A stretch of 64,000 nucleotides of DNA, from NCBI RefSeq assembly GCF_026262505.1, contig NC_067207.1, forward strand, positions 3,790,252 to 3,854,251, written 5' to 3'. Below are positions 23,301 to 35,600 of this stretch, piece by piece (position 1 is the stretch's first letter; each line of letters starts with the position of its first letter). The notes below the pieces were generated by a model. It was not told the DNA's origin and searched no databases. It saw only the letters and a list, made by a program, of their open reading frames with translations. A program made the position numbers and the translations under genes. Source of the DNA: Trichomonas vaginalis G3 (Eukaryota; Parabasalia; Trichomonadida; Trichomonadidae).

Positions 23301-25474
23301 AACATATACGATGAAGTTTTGACAAAACATATACGATGAAGTTTTGACAAAACATATACGATGAAGTCATGACAAAACATATACGATGAAGTCTTGACAA
23401 AACATTGACGATGAAGTCATGACAAAACATTTACTATGAAGTCATGACAAAACATTGACGATGAAGTCATGACAAAACATTGACGATGAAGTCATGACAA
23501 AGTCTTTACGAAGAAGTCTTGACAAAGTCTTTACGATGAAGTCATGACAAAGTCTTTACGAAGAAGTCTTGACAAAGTCTTTACGATGAAGTCATGACAA
23601 AGTCTTTACGATGAAGTCATGACAAAACATTGACGATGAAGTCATGACAAAACATTTACGATGAAATCATGACAAAACATATACGATGAAGTCTTGACAA
23701 AACATTGACGATGAAGTTTTGACAAAGTCTTTACGATGAAGTCATGACAAAGCATATACGATGAAGTTTGACAAAGTCTTTACGATGAAGTCTTGACAAA
23801 ACATATACGAAGAAGTCTTGACAAAACATTTACGATGAAATCATGACAAAACATATACGATGAAGTCTTGACAAAACATTGACGATGAAGTTTTGACAAA
23901 GTCTTTACGATGAAGTCATGACAAAGCATATACGATGAAGTTTTGACAAAGTCTTTACGAAGAAGTCTTGACAAAACATTTACGATGAAGTTTGACAAAG
24001 TCTTTACGATGAAGTTTTGACAAAACATTTACGAAGAAGTCTTGACAAAACATTTACGAAGAAGTCTTGACAAAACATATACGATGAAGTCTTGACAAAG
24101 TCTTTACGATGAAGTCTTGACAAAACATATACGAAGAAGTCTTGACAAAACATTGACGATGAAGTTTTGACAAAGTCTTTACGATGAAGTTTTGACAAAA
24201 CATATACGATGAAGTCATGACAAAGCATATACGATGAAGTTTTGACAAAACATTTACGAAGAAGTCTTGACAAAACATTTACGAAGAAGTCTTGACAAAA
24301 CATATACGATGAAGTCATGACAAAGTCTTTACGATGAAGTTTTGACAAAGTCTTTACGATGAAGTTTTGACAAAGTCTTTACGATGAAGTCTTGACAAAA
24401 CATTGAAAAAGAAGTCATGACAAAGTCTTTACGATGAAGTTTTGACAAAGTCTTTACGAAGAAGTCTTGACAAAGTCTTTACGATGAAGTCATGACAAAA
24501 CATTGACGATGAAGTCTTGACAAAACATTTACGAAGAAGTCTTGACAAAGTCTTTACGAAGAAGTCTTGACAAAGTCATTACGATGAAGTCTTGACAAAA
24601 CATATACGATGAAGTTTTGACAAAACATATACGATGAAGTCTTGACAAAACATTGACGATGAAGTCATGACAAAACATTGACGATGAAGTCTTGACAAAA
24701 CATTTACGAAGAAGTCATGACAAAGTCTTTACGAAGAAGTCTTGACAAAGTCTTTACGATGAAGTTTTGACAAAACATATACGATGAAGTTTTGACAAAG
24801 TCTTTACGATGAAGTTTTGACAAAGTCTTTACGATGAAGTCTTGACAAAGTCTTTACGAAGAAGTCTTGACAAAGTCTTTACGATGAAGTCATGACAAAA
24901 CATTTACGAAGAAGTCATGACAAAGTCTTTACGAAGAAGTCTTGACAAAGTCTTTACGAAGAAGTCATGACAAAACATTGACGATGAAGTCTTGACAAAA
25001 CATTTACGAAGAAGTCTTGACAAAGTCTTTACGAAGAAGTTTTGACAAAACATATACGATGAAGTCATGACAAAACATTTACGAAGAAGTCTTGACAAAA
25101 CATTTACGAAGAAGTCTTGACAAAACATTTACGAAGAAGTCTTGACAAAACATTTACGAAGAAGTCTTGACAAAACATATACGATGAAGTCTTGACAAAA
25201 CATTGACGATGAAGTTTTGACAAAGTCTTTACGATGAAGTCTTGACAAAACATTGACGAAGAAGTCATGACAAAGTCTTTACGATGAAATCATGAAAATT
25301 CAAGAGGTGAAGTCTTGACAAAACATATACGATGAAGTCATGACAAAACATTGACGATGAAGTCTTGACAAAACATATACGATGAAGTCATGACAAAGTC
25401 TTTACGATGAAGTTTTGACAAAGTCTTTACGATGAAGTTTTGACAAAGTCTTTACGATGAAGTCTTGACAAAAC
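14337..25474 (+). repeat. 25-bp satellite array, segment A
   Basis: Head-to-tail 25-bp units, alternately GTCTTGACAAAACATATACG, GTCATGACAAAGTCTTTACG or GTTTTGACAAAGTCTTTACG followed by ATGAA or AAGAA. A longer variant unit with GAAATCATGAAAATTCAAGA occurs periodically. Units combine into higher-order blocks; for example 15,290-15,850 recurs about 600 bp later. Minus-strand frames of 60-120 codons appear because 25 is not a multiple of 3, so three units read through all frames with few stops. They are not genes. Scattered base dropouts occur around 18,660-19,330 and 20,735-22,450. Confidence 0.97.
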
Positions 25475-26776
25475 TATCATAAGACAAATTACAGAAAGTG
25501 AACTCAAACAAAAAGTGACACAATGCATTTGCCAACCAAATAACTTTACAAAGCAAAAACTTAAATTACTTGTCAAGCTTACTATTCTTATTTTAACAAT
25601 TAAAAAATTAAATTTTATTTTTTATTTAAAAAAATCATCTTATATCATCTGATATATATATAACAGCATTAATATTTCAATGATTCACAAATCAACTTTT
25701 TCATTATTTTAAATAATTATAGAATATATACCGACTTTTTGTACATAAATATTTTAAGATTCAATAATGATTTACGGTTTTTTTCAAAACTTATAATTTT
25801 CAAATGAGTGGTATAACTTACATGAATGGCAAAATCGAAAGATTTTGGCAGAATATTCAAGTTGATGAGGTAGCTTGGGATCAAATTCAAAATTTAATCG
25901 AAAATTATAACGCAAACCACATACACAGTTACCAAAAAATCCAGAAATACATACCTGTTTACACCAAACAAATTTTATGATATCAGCGAAAAATATGATA
26001 CCACAAAGAACCCCTTTGGAAAGTTGATGGAGAAATTAAGGATTTGAGGATTTCTCTTCAACATTTCCGCGAGAGGAGAGCCAATCAAAGAAATTAATTC
26101 GGTAATATTTTAAAATCGAAAATAAAATCTAATTTTTAACACAAATTAACAATATCGATTACATCTTCTTACTAAGCTCAGTCAGATTAATAAGAATAAA
26201 CACTTACCTTTTAAAACATTTACATATTTTTTTCTTCGTTACAGAGATACGCAAGTTGCAGAAGAAGCAGCAACTGTAGTACAGTAATTTGACACTCCGA
26301 AATCGAACATTAGTGACTTTGAGTAGATTTTGAATTTAATATAGATCTTGATTTTTAATAACCATCATAGCAAGAGCTAGTTGGTGAATGGTATCCGCGA
26401 ATTTCGGCTTGAAAGTTGGGAAACTTTGTCCGAATGTTAAACTATTCGGACAAAGTTTCCCGCTGTTTGCGAAGGAATTGTTGGCTATGATGTACTGATT
26501 CATGATCAGTACATCATAGCCAACAATTCCTTATACAAAGTTCAAAAACTTGGGTGCAATCAGAACTGATTTCACACAAGTTTTTGAACTTTCTCGAGGG
26601 AATGAAAGGGTAAGAGATATCCATTTCCTTTCACCTTCGTTCTCAATAATTAACTTATAAATTTTTTAAAGCAAAAAAAGTCTGATTTTTTTTGACAAGT
26701 AAATATATAGGGAATTTATCCGACTAAATAAGTGTCACTTTTTCGGTTCACCTCACTTTCCGTAACTCGTCTTACA
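25475..26776 (+). mobile_element. 1.3-kb TIR element, copy 1, fossil with an integrase-like remnant
   Basis: The ends form imperfect TIRs of about 44 bp (ATAAGACAAATTACAGAAAG and GTAAGACGAGTTACGGAAAG on the inward-reading strands, both reaching AAAAAGTGACAC). ACAAAAC flanks both sides, but the satellite itself contains that string, so the target duplication is ambiguous. A short reading frame near 25,804 includes NGKIERFWQN, reminiscent of the C-terminal part of rve-type integrase cores. It is broken and far too small to be complete. The right half holds three consecutive long hairpins. It is probably a non-autonomous derivative of a larger element. Confidence 0.7.
26418..26592. repeat. Three consecutive perfect hairpins in copy 1
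   Basis: 26,418-26,461 has an 18-bp stem (GGGAAACTTTGTCCGAAT) with an 8-base loop. 26,472-26,532 has a 28-bp stem closing on a 5-base loop. 26,537-26,592 has a 16-bp stem (AAAGTTCAAAAACTTG) with a 24-base loop. All three are perfect, and they recur in copy 2 with one base missing in the first. Confidence 0.92.
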
Positions 26777-29700
26777 ACAAAACATTGACGAAGAAGTCAT
26801 GACAAAGTCTTTACGATGAAATCATGAAAATTCAAGAGGTGAAGTCATGACAAAGTCTTTACGATGAAATCATGAAAATTCAAGAGGTGAAGTCTTGACA
26901 AAACATATACGATGAAGTCATGACAAAACATTGACGATGAAGTCTTGACAAAACATATACGATGAAGTCTTGACAAAATATTTACGAAGAAGTCTTGACA
27001 AAACATTTACGAAGAAGTCTTGACAAAACATTTACGAAAAAGTCATGACAAAACATTGACGATGAAGTCTTGACAAAACATTTACGAAGAAGTCTTGACA
27101 AAGTCTTTACGAAGAAGTTTTGACAAAACATATACGATGAAGTCATGACAAAACATTTACGAAGAAGTCTTGACAAAACATTTACGAAGAAGTCTTGACA
27201 AAACATTTACGAAAAAGTCATGACAAAACATTGACGATGAAGTCTTGACAAAACATTTACGAAGAAGTCTTGACAAAGTCTTTACGAAGAAGTTTTGACA
27301 AAACATATACGATGAAGTCATGACAAAACATTTACGAAGAAGTCTTGACAAAACATTTACGAAGAAGTCTTGACAAAACATTTACGAAGAAGTCTTGACA
27401 AAACATATACGATGAAGTCATGACAAAGTCTTTACGATGAAGTTTTGACAAAGTCTTTACGATGAAGTTTTGACAAAGTCTTTACGATGAAGTCTTGACA
27501 AAACATTGACGAAGAAGTCATGACAAAGTCTTTACGATGAAATCATGAAAATTCAAGAGGTGAAGTCTTGACAAAACATATACGATGAAGTCATGACAAA
27601 ACATTGACGATGAAGTCTTGACAAAACATATACGATGAAGTCATGACAAAGTCTTTACGATGAAGTTTTGACAAAGTCTTTACGATGAAGTTTTGACAAA
27701 GTCTTTACGATGAAGTCTTGACAAAACATTGACGAAGAAGTCATGACAAAGTCTTTACGATGAAATCATGAAAATTCAAGAGGTGAAGTCTTGACAAAAC
27801 ATTGACGATGAAGTCTTGACAAAACATATACGATGAAGTCATGACAAAACATTGACGATGAAGTTTTGACAAAACATATACGATGAAGTCATGACAAAAC
27901 ATTGACGATGAAGTTTTGACAAAGTCTGTACGATGAAGTCATGACAAAGTCTTTACGAAGAAGTCTTGACAAAGTCTTTACGATGAAGTTTTGACAAACA
28001 TTTACGATGAAGTTTTGACAAACATATACGATGAAGTTTTGACAAAACATATACGATGAAGTTTTGACAAAACATATACGATGAAGTCATGACAAAACAT
28101 ATACGAAGAAGTCTTGACAAAACATTGACGATGAAGTCATGACAAAACATATACGATGAAGTCATGACAAAGTCTTTACGATGAAGTTTTGACAAAACAT
28201 TGACGAAGAAGTCATGACAAAGTCTTTACGAAGAAGTCTTGACAAAGTCTTTACGATGAAGTCATGACAAAGTCTTTACGATGAAGTCATGACAAAACAT
28301 TGACGATGAAGTCATGACAAAACATTGACGATGAAGTCATGACAAAACATATACGAAGAAATCATGACAAAACATTTACGATGAAATCATGACAAAACAT
28401 ATACGATGAAGTCTTGACAAAACATTGACGATGAAGTTTTGACAAAGTCTTTACGATGAAGTTTTGACAAAGTCTTTACGATGAAGTTTTGACAAAGTCT
28501 TTACGATGAAGTTTTGACAAAGTCTTTACGAAGAAGTCCTGACAAAACATTTACGATGAAGTTTGACAAAGTCTTTACGAAGAAGTCTTGACAAAACATA
28601 TACGATGAAATCATGACAAAACATATACGAAGAAGTTTTGACAAAACATATACGATGAAGTCTTGACAAAGTCTTTACGATGAAGTCTTGACAAAACATA
28701 TACGAAGAAGTCTTGACAAAACATTGACGATGAAGTCATGACAAACATATACGATGAAGTCATGACAAAGTCTTTACGATGAAGTTTTGACAAAACATTG
28801 ACGAAGAAGTCATGACAAAGTCTTTACGAAGAAGTCTTGACAAAGTCTTTACGATGAAGTCATGACAAAGTCTTTACGATGAAGTCATGACAAAACATTG
28901 ACGATGAAGTCATGACAAACATTGACGATGAAGTCATGACAAACATATACGAAAATCATGACAAAACATTTACGATGAAATCATGACAAAACATATACGA
29001 TGAAGTCTTGACAAAACATTGACGATGAAGTTTTGACAAAGTCTTTACGATGAAGTTTTGACAAAGTCTTTACGATGAAGTTTTGACAAAGTCTTTACGA
29101 TGAAGTTTTGACAAAGTCTTTACGAAGAAGTCCTGAAAACATTTACGATGAAGTTTGACAAAGTCTTTACGAAGAAGTCTTGACAAAACATATACGATGA
29201 AATCATGACAAAACATATACGAAGAAGTTTTGACAAAACATATACGATGAAGTCTTGACAAAGTCTTTACGATGAAGTCTTGACAAAACATATACGATGA
29301 AGTCTTGACAAAACATTGACGATGAAGTTTTGACAAAACATATACGATGAAGTTTTGACAAAGTCTTTACGATGAAGTCTTGACAAAGTCTTTACGATGA
29401 AGTCTTGACAAAGTCTTTACGATGAAGTCTTGACAAAACATTTACGATGAAGTTTTGACAAAGTCTTTACGATGAAGTTTTGACAAAGTCTTTACGAAGA
29501 AGTCTTGACAAAGTCTTTACGATGAAGTCATGACAAAACATTGACGATGAAGTTTGACAAAACATATACGATGAAGTCATGACAAAACATATACGATGAA
29601 GTCTTGACAAAACATTGACGATGAAGTTTTGACAAAGTCTTTACGATGAAGTTTTGACAAAGTCTTTACGATGAAGTTTTGACAAAGTCTTTACGATGAA

Positions 29701-31324
29701 GTTTTGACAAAGTCTTTACGAAGAAGTCCTGACAAAACATTTACGATGAAGTTTGACAAAGTCTTTACGAAGAAGTCTTGACAAAACATATACGATGAAA
29801 TCATGACAAAACATATACGAAGAAGTTTTGACAAAACATATACGATGAAGTCTTGACAAAGTCTTTACGATGAAGTCTTGACAAAACATATACGAAGAAG
29901 TCTTGACAAAACATTGACGATGAAGTTTTGACAAAACATATACGATGAAGTTTTGACAAAGTCTTTACGATGAAGTTTTGACAAAGTCTTTACGATGAAG
30001 TCTTGACAAAGTCTTTACGATGAAGTCTTGACAAAACATTTACGATGAAGTTTTGACAAAGTCTTTACGATGAAGTTTTGACAAAGTCTTTACGAAGAAG
30101 TCTTGACAAAGTCTTTACGATGAAGTCATGACAAAACATTGACGATGAAGTCTTGACAAAACATATACGATGAAGTCATGACAAAGTCTTTACGATGAAG
30201 TTTTGACAAAGTCTTTACGATGAAGTTTTGACAAAGTCTTTACGATGAAGTCTTGACAAAACATTGACGAAGAAGTCATGACAAAGTCTTTACGATGAAA
30301 TCATAAAATTCAAGAGGTGAAGTCTTGACAAAACATTGACGATGAAGTTTTAAAACATATACGATGAAGTCATGACAAAACATTGACGATGAAGTTTTGA
30401 CAAAGTCTTTACGATGAAGTTTTGACAAAGTCTTTACGATGAAGTCTTGACAAAGTCTTTACGATGAAGTTTTGACAAAACATTTACGATGAAGTTTTGA
30501 CAAAACATATACGATGAAGTTTTGACAAAACATATACGATGAAGTTTTGACAAAACATATACGATGAAGTCATGACAAAACATATACGAAGAAGTCTTGA
30601 CAAACATTGACGATGAAGTCATGACAAAACATTTACGATGAAGTCATGACAAAACATTTACGATGAAGTCTTGACAAAACATTGACGATGAAGTTTGACA
30701 AAACATTTACGATGAAGTTTGACAAAGTCTTTACGATGAAGTTTTGACAAAGTCTTTACGATGAAGTCTTGACAAAGTCTTTACGATGAAGTCTTGACAA
30801 AACATTTACGATGAAGTTTTGACAAAGTCTTTACGATGAAGTCATGACAAAGTCTTTACGATGAAGTCTTGACAAAACATTGACGAAGAAGTCATGACAA
30901 AGTCTTTACGATGAAATCATGAAAATTCAAGAGGTGAAGTCTTGACAAAACATATACGATGAAGTCATGACAAAACATTGACGATGAAGTCTTGACAAAA
31001 CATATACGATGAAGTCATGACAAAACATTGACGATGAAGTTTTGACAAAGTCTTTACGATGAAGTCTTGACAAAACATTGACGAAGAAGTCATGACAAAG
31101 TCTTTACGATGAAGTCATGACAAAACATTGACGATGAAGTCTTGACAAAACATATACGATGAAGTCATGACAAAGTCTTTACGATGAAGTTTTGACAAAG
31201 TCTTTACGATGAAGTTTTGACAAAGTCTTTACGATGAAGTCTTGACAAAACATTGACGAAGAAGTCATGACAAAGTTTACGATGAAGTTTTGACAAAGTC
31301 TTTACGATGAAGTCTTGACAAAAC
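26777..31324 (+). repeat. 25-bp satellite array, segment B
   Basis: Same unit and orientation as segment A. A 175-bp block (seven units) is duplicated at about 26,982-27,206 and 27,157-27,381. A block of about 640 bp recurs at 28,440-29,340 and 29,590-29,940. The first 200 bp, including a rare AAATATTTACGAAG unit, match the reverse complement of 42,550-42,745. Confidence 0.95.
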
Positions 31325-32611
31325 TATCATAAGACAAATTACAGAAAGTGAACTCAAACAAAAAGTGACACAATGCATTTGCCAACCAAATAACTTTACA
31401 AAGCAAAAACTTAAATTACTTGTCAAGCTTACTATTCTTATTTTAACAATTAAAAAATTAAATTTTATTTTTTATTTAAAAAAATCATCTTATATCATCT
31501 GATATATATATAACAGCATTAATATTTCAATGATTCACAAATCAACTTTTTCATTATTTTAAATAATTATAGAATATATACCGACTTTTTGTACATAAAT
31601 ATTTTAAGATTCAATAATGATTTACGGTTTTTTTCAAAACTTATAATTTTCAAATGAGTGGTATAACTTACATGAATGGCAAAATCGAAAGATTTTGGCA
31701 GAATATTCAAGTTGATGAGGTAGCTTGGGATCAAATTCAAAATTTAATCGAAATTGAAATTATAACGCAACACAACATACACAGTTACACAAAATACCAG
31801 AAATACATACCTGTTTACACCAAACAAATTTTATGATATCAGCGAAAAATATGATACCACCAAAGAACCCCTTTGGAAAGTTGATGGAGAAATTAAGGAT
31901 TTGAGGATTTCTCTTCAACATTTCCGCGAGAGGAGAGCCAATCAAAGAAATTAATTCGGTAATATTTTAAAATCGAAAATAAAATCTAATTTTTACACAA
32001 ATTAACAATATCGATTACATCTTCTTACTAAGCTCAGTCAGATTAATAAGAATAAACACTTACCTTTTAAAACATTTACATATTTTTTCTTCGTTACAGA
32101 GATACCAAGTTGCAGAAGAAGCAGCAACTGTAGTACAGTAATTTGACACTCCGAAATCGAACATTAGTGACTTTGAGTAGATTTTGAATTTAATATAGAT
32201 CTTGATTTTAATAACCATCATAGCAAGAGCTAGTTGGTGAATGGTATCCGCGAATTTCGGCTTGAAAGTTGGGAAACTTTGTCGAATGTTAAACTATTCG
32301 GACAAAGTTTCCCGCTGTTTGCGAAGGAATTGTTGGCTATGATGTACTGATTCATGATCAGTACATCATAGCCAACAATTCCTTATACAAAGTTCAAAAA
32401 CTTGGGTGCAATCAGAACTGATTTCACACAAGTTTTTGAACTTTCTCGAGGGAATGAAAGGGTAAGAGATATCCATTTCTTTCACCTTCGTTTCAATAAT
32501 TAACTTATAAATTTTTTAAAGCAAAAAAAGTTGATTTTTTTTGACAAGTTAATATATAGGGAATTTATCCGACTAAATAAGTGTCACTTTTTCGGTTCAC
32601 CTCACTTTCCG
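31325..32611 (+). mobile_element. 1.3-kb TIR element, copy 2, right end cut
   Basis: Nearly identical to copy 1, including the left junction with the satellite in the same phase. It stops at CACTTTCCG (32,611), where copy 1 continues TAACTCGTCTTAC. The missing end is found inverted at 42,745-42,766. Shared junctions mean it arose by duplication of element plus flanks, or by redundant assembly, and not by a second insertion. Like copy 1 it is a broken fossil. Confidence 0.75.
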
Positions 32612-35600
32612 ATCTCTTAAAGACTTGTCAAGACTTACATCGCAATGTTTTGTCAAGACTTCTTCGTAAAGAACTTTGACAGACTTTCATCGTAAAGACT
32701 TTGTCAAAACACTTCATCGTAAAGCTTTGTCAAACTTCATCGTATATGTTTTGTTCAAAACTTCATCGTCAATGTTTTGTCAAGACTTCTTCGTATATGT
32801 TTTGTCAAAACTTCATCGTACTTTGTCCTTGATATGTTATTGTACTTCTTCGTAATGTTTTGTCATGTTCATCGTATATGTTTTGATCATGACTTCATCG
32901 TATATGTTTTGTCAAACTTCATCGTAAATGTTTTGTCAAACTTCATCGTAAATGTTTTGTCAAAACTTCATCGTAAAGACTTGTCAATACTTCTTCGTAA
33001 TGACTTTGTCAAACTTCATCGTAAAGACTTGTTCAAAACTTCATCGTCATGTTTTGTCATGACTTCATCGTAATGTTGTCATCCATGTCTTTTTGTATGA
33101 CTTCATCGTAAGACTTTGTCATGCTTCTCGTAAAGACTTTGTCAAGACTTCTTCTAAAGACTTTGTCATGACTTCATCGTCAATGTTTTGTCATGACTTC
33201 ATCGTCAATGTTTTGTCATGACTTCATCGTAAATGTTTTGTCATGACTTCATCGTCAATGTTTGGTCAAGACTTCATCGTATAATGTTTTGTCAAACTTC
33301 ATCGTATATGTTTTGTCAAAACTTCATCGTATATGTTTTGTCAAAACTTCATCGTATATGTTTTGTCAAATACTTCATCGTAAATGTTTTGTCAAAACTT
33401 CATCCGTAAAGACTTTGTCAAGACTTCATTCGTAAAGACTTTGTCAAAACTTCATCGTCAATGTTTTGTCATGACTTCATCGTATATGTTTTGTCAAAAA
33501 CTTCATCGTAAATGTTTTGTCAAAACTTATTCGTAAAGTTTGTCATGAACTTCATCGTAAGACTTTGTCAAGACTTCTTCGTAAAGACTTTGTCATGACT
33601 TCATCGTACAATGTTTTGTCAACTTCATCGTAGATTTTGTCAGACTTCATAGTAAATGTTTTGTCATGACTTCATCGTATATGTTTGTCAAGACTTTCAT
33701 CGTCAATGTTTTGTCAAGACTTTTTCACCTTGATTTTCATGATTTCATCGTAAAGACTTGTTCATGACTTCTTCGTCAATGTTTTGTCAAGACTTCATCG
33801 TAAAGACTTTGTCAAACTTCATCGTAAAGACTTGTCAAAACTTCATCGTAAAGACTTTGTCATGACTTCATCGTAATATGTTTTTGTCAAAGACTTCATC
33901 GTCAATGTTTTGTCATGACTTCATCGTAATATGTTTTGTCAAGACTTCACCTCTTGAATTTTCATGATTTCATCGTAAAGGCTTTGTCATGACTTCTTCG
34001 TCAATGTTTTGTCAAGACTTCATCTAAAGACTTTGTCAAAACTTCATCGTAAAGACTTTGTCAAAACTTCATCGTAAAGACTTTGTCATGACTTCATCGT
34101 ATAGTTTTTGTCAAGACTTCTTCGTAAGACTTTGTCAATGACTTCATTCGAAATGTCTTGTCAAACTTCATCGTAAAGACTTTGTCAATGACTTCATCGT
34201 ATATGTTTTGTCAAGACTTCTTCGTAAAGACTTGTCAAGACTTCTCGTAATGTTTTTTCATGATTTCATCGTAATGTTTTGTCAATTTCATCGTAATGTT
34301 TTGTCAAGACTTCAATTCGTAAATGTTTTGTCAAGACTTCTTCCGTAATGTTTTGTCATGACTTCTTCGTAAATGTTTTGTCAAAACTTCTTCGTCAAAT
34401 TTTTGTCAATACTTCATCGTATATGTTTTTGTCAAAACTTCATCGTAATAGTACTTGTCAAAGACTTCACTTCGTAAAGACTTTGTCAAAACTTCATCGT
34501 AAAGACTTTGTTCAAACTTCATCGTAAATGTTTTGTCAAGAAATTCATCGTAAAAGACTTTGTCATGACTTTCATCTTGATTTTAATGATTTCATCGTAA
34601 AGACTTTGTCAAAACTTCATCGTCAATGTTTTGTCAATGAACTTCATCGTAAAGACTTTGTCATGACTTCATCGTCAATGTTTTGTCATGACTTCATCGT
34701 AAATGTTTTGTCAATGACTTCATCGTAATGTTTTGTCAGACTTCATCGTAATGTTTTGTCAAGACTTCACCTCTTGAATTTTCATGATTTCATCGTAAAG
34801 ACTTTGTCATGACTTCTTCGTCAATGTTTTGTCAAGACTTCATCGTAAAGACTTTGTCAAAACTTCATCGTAAAGACTTTGTCAAAACTTCATCGTAAAG
34901 ACTTTGTCATGACTTCATCGTTTTATTGTTTGTCAAGACTTCATCGTCAATGTTTTGTCATGACTTCTTGTATATGTTTTGTCAAGACTTCACCTCTTGA
35001 ATTTTCATGATTTCATCGTAAACTTTGTCATGACTTCTTCGTCATGTTTTTGTCAAGACTTCATCGTAAAGACTTTCAGACTTCAATCGTAAGCTTTGTC
35101 AAAACTTCATCGTAAAGACTTTGTCATGACTTCATCGTATATGTTTTGTCAAGACTTCTTCGTAAAGACTTTGTCATGACTTCATCGTAAAGACTTTGTC
35201 AAAACTTCATCGTAAAGACTTTGTCATGACTTCATCGTATATGTTTTGTCAAGACTTCTTCGTAAAGACTTTGTCAAGACTTCTTCGTAAATGTTTTATC
35301 ATGATTTCATCGTAAATGTTTTGTCATGATTTCATCGTAAATGTTTTGTCAAGACTTCTTCGTAAATGTTTTGTCAAGACTTCTTCGTAAATGTTTTGTC
35401 ATGACTTCTTCGTAAATGTTTTGTCAAGACTTCTTCGTAAATGTTTTGTCATGACTTCATCGTATATGTTTTGTCAAAACTTCATCGTAAAGACTTTGTC
35501 AAGACTTCTTCGTAAAGACTTTGTCAAAACTTCATCGTAAAGACTTTGTCAAAACTTCATCGTAAATGTTTTGTCAAGACTTCATCGTAAAGACTTTGTC

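Noticed and set aside
25800-26330. A spliced gene in the 1.3-kb element
   Set aside because: The possible splice sites do not resemble the strict T. vaginalis consensus (GTAYGT and ACTAACACACAG).
32601-32620. TTTCCGATCT looks like a sequencing-adapter end
   Set aside because: The TTTCC part belongs to the element terminus, so only a few bases are left to match, which chance explains. No further adapter sequence follows.
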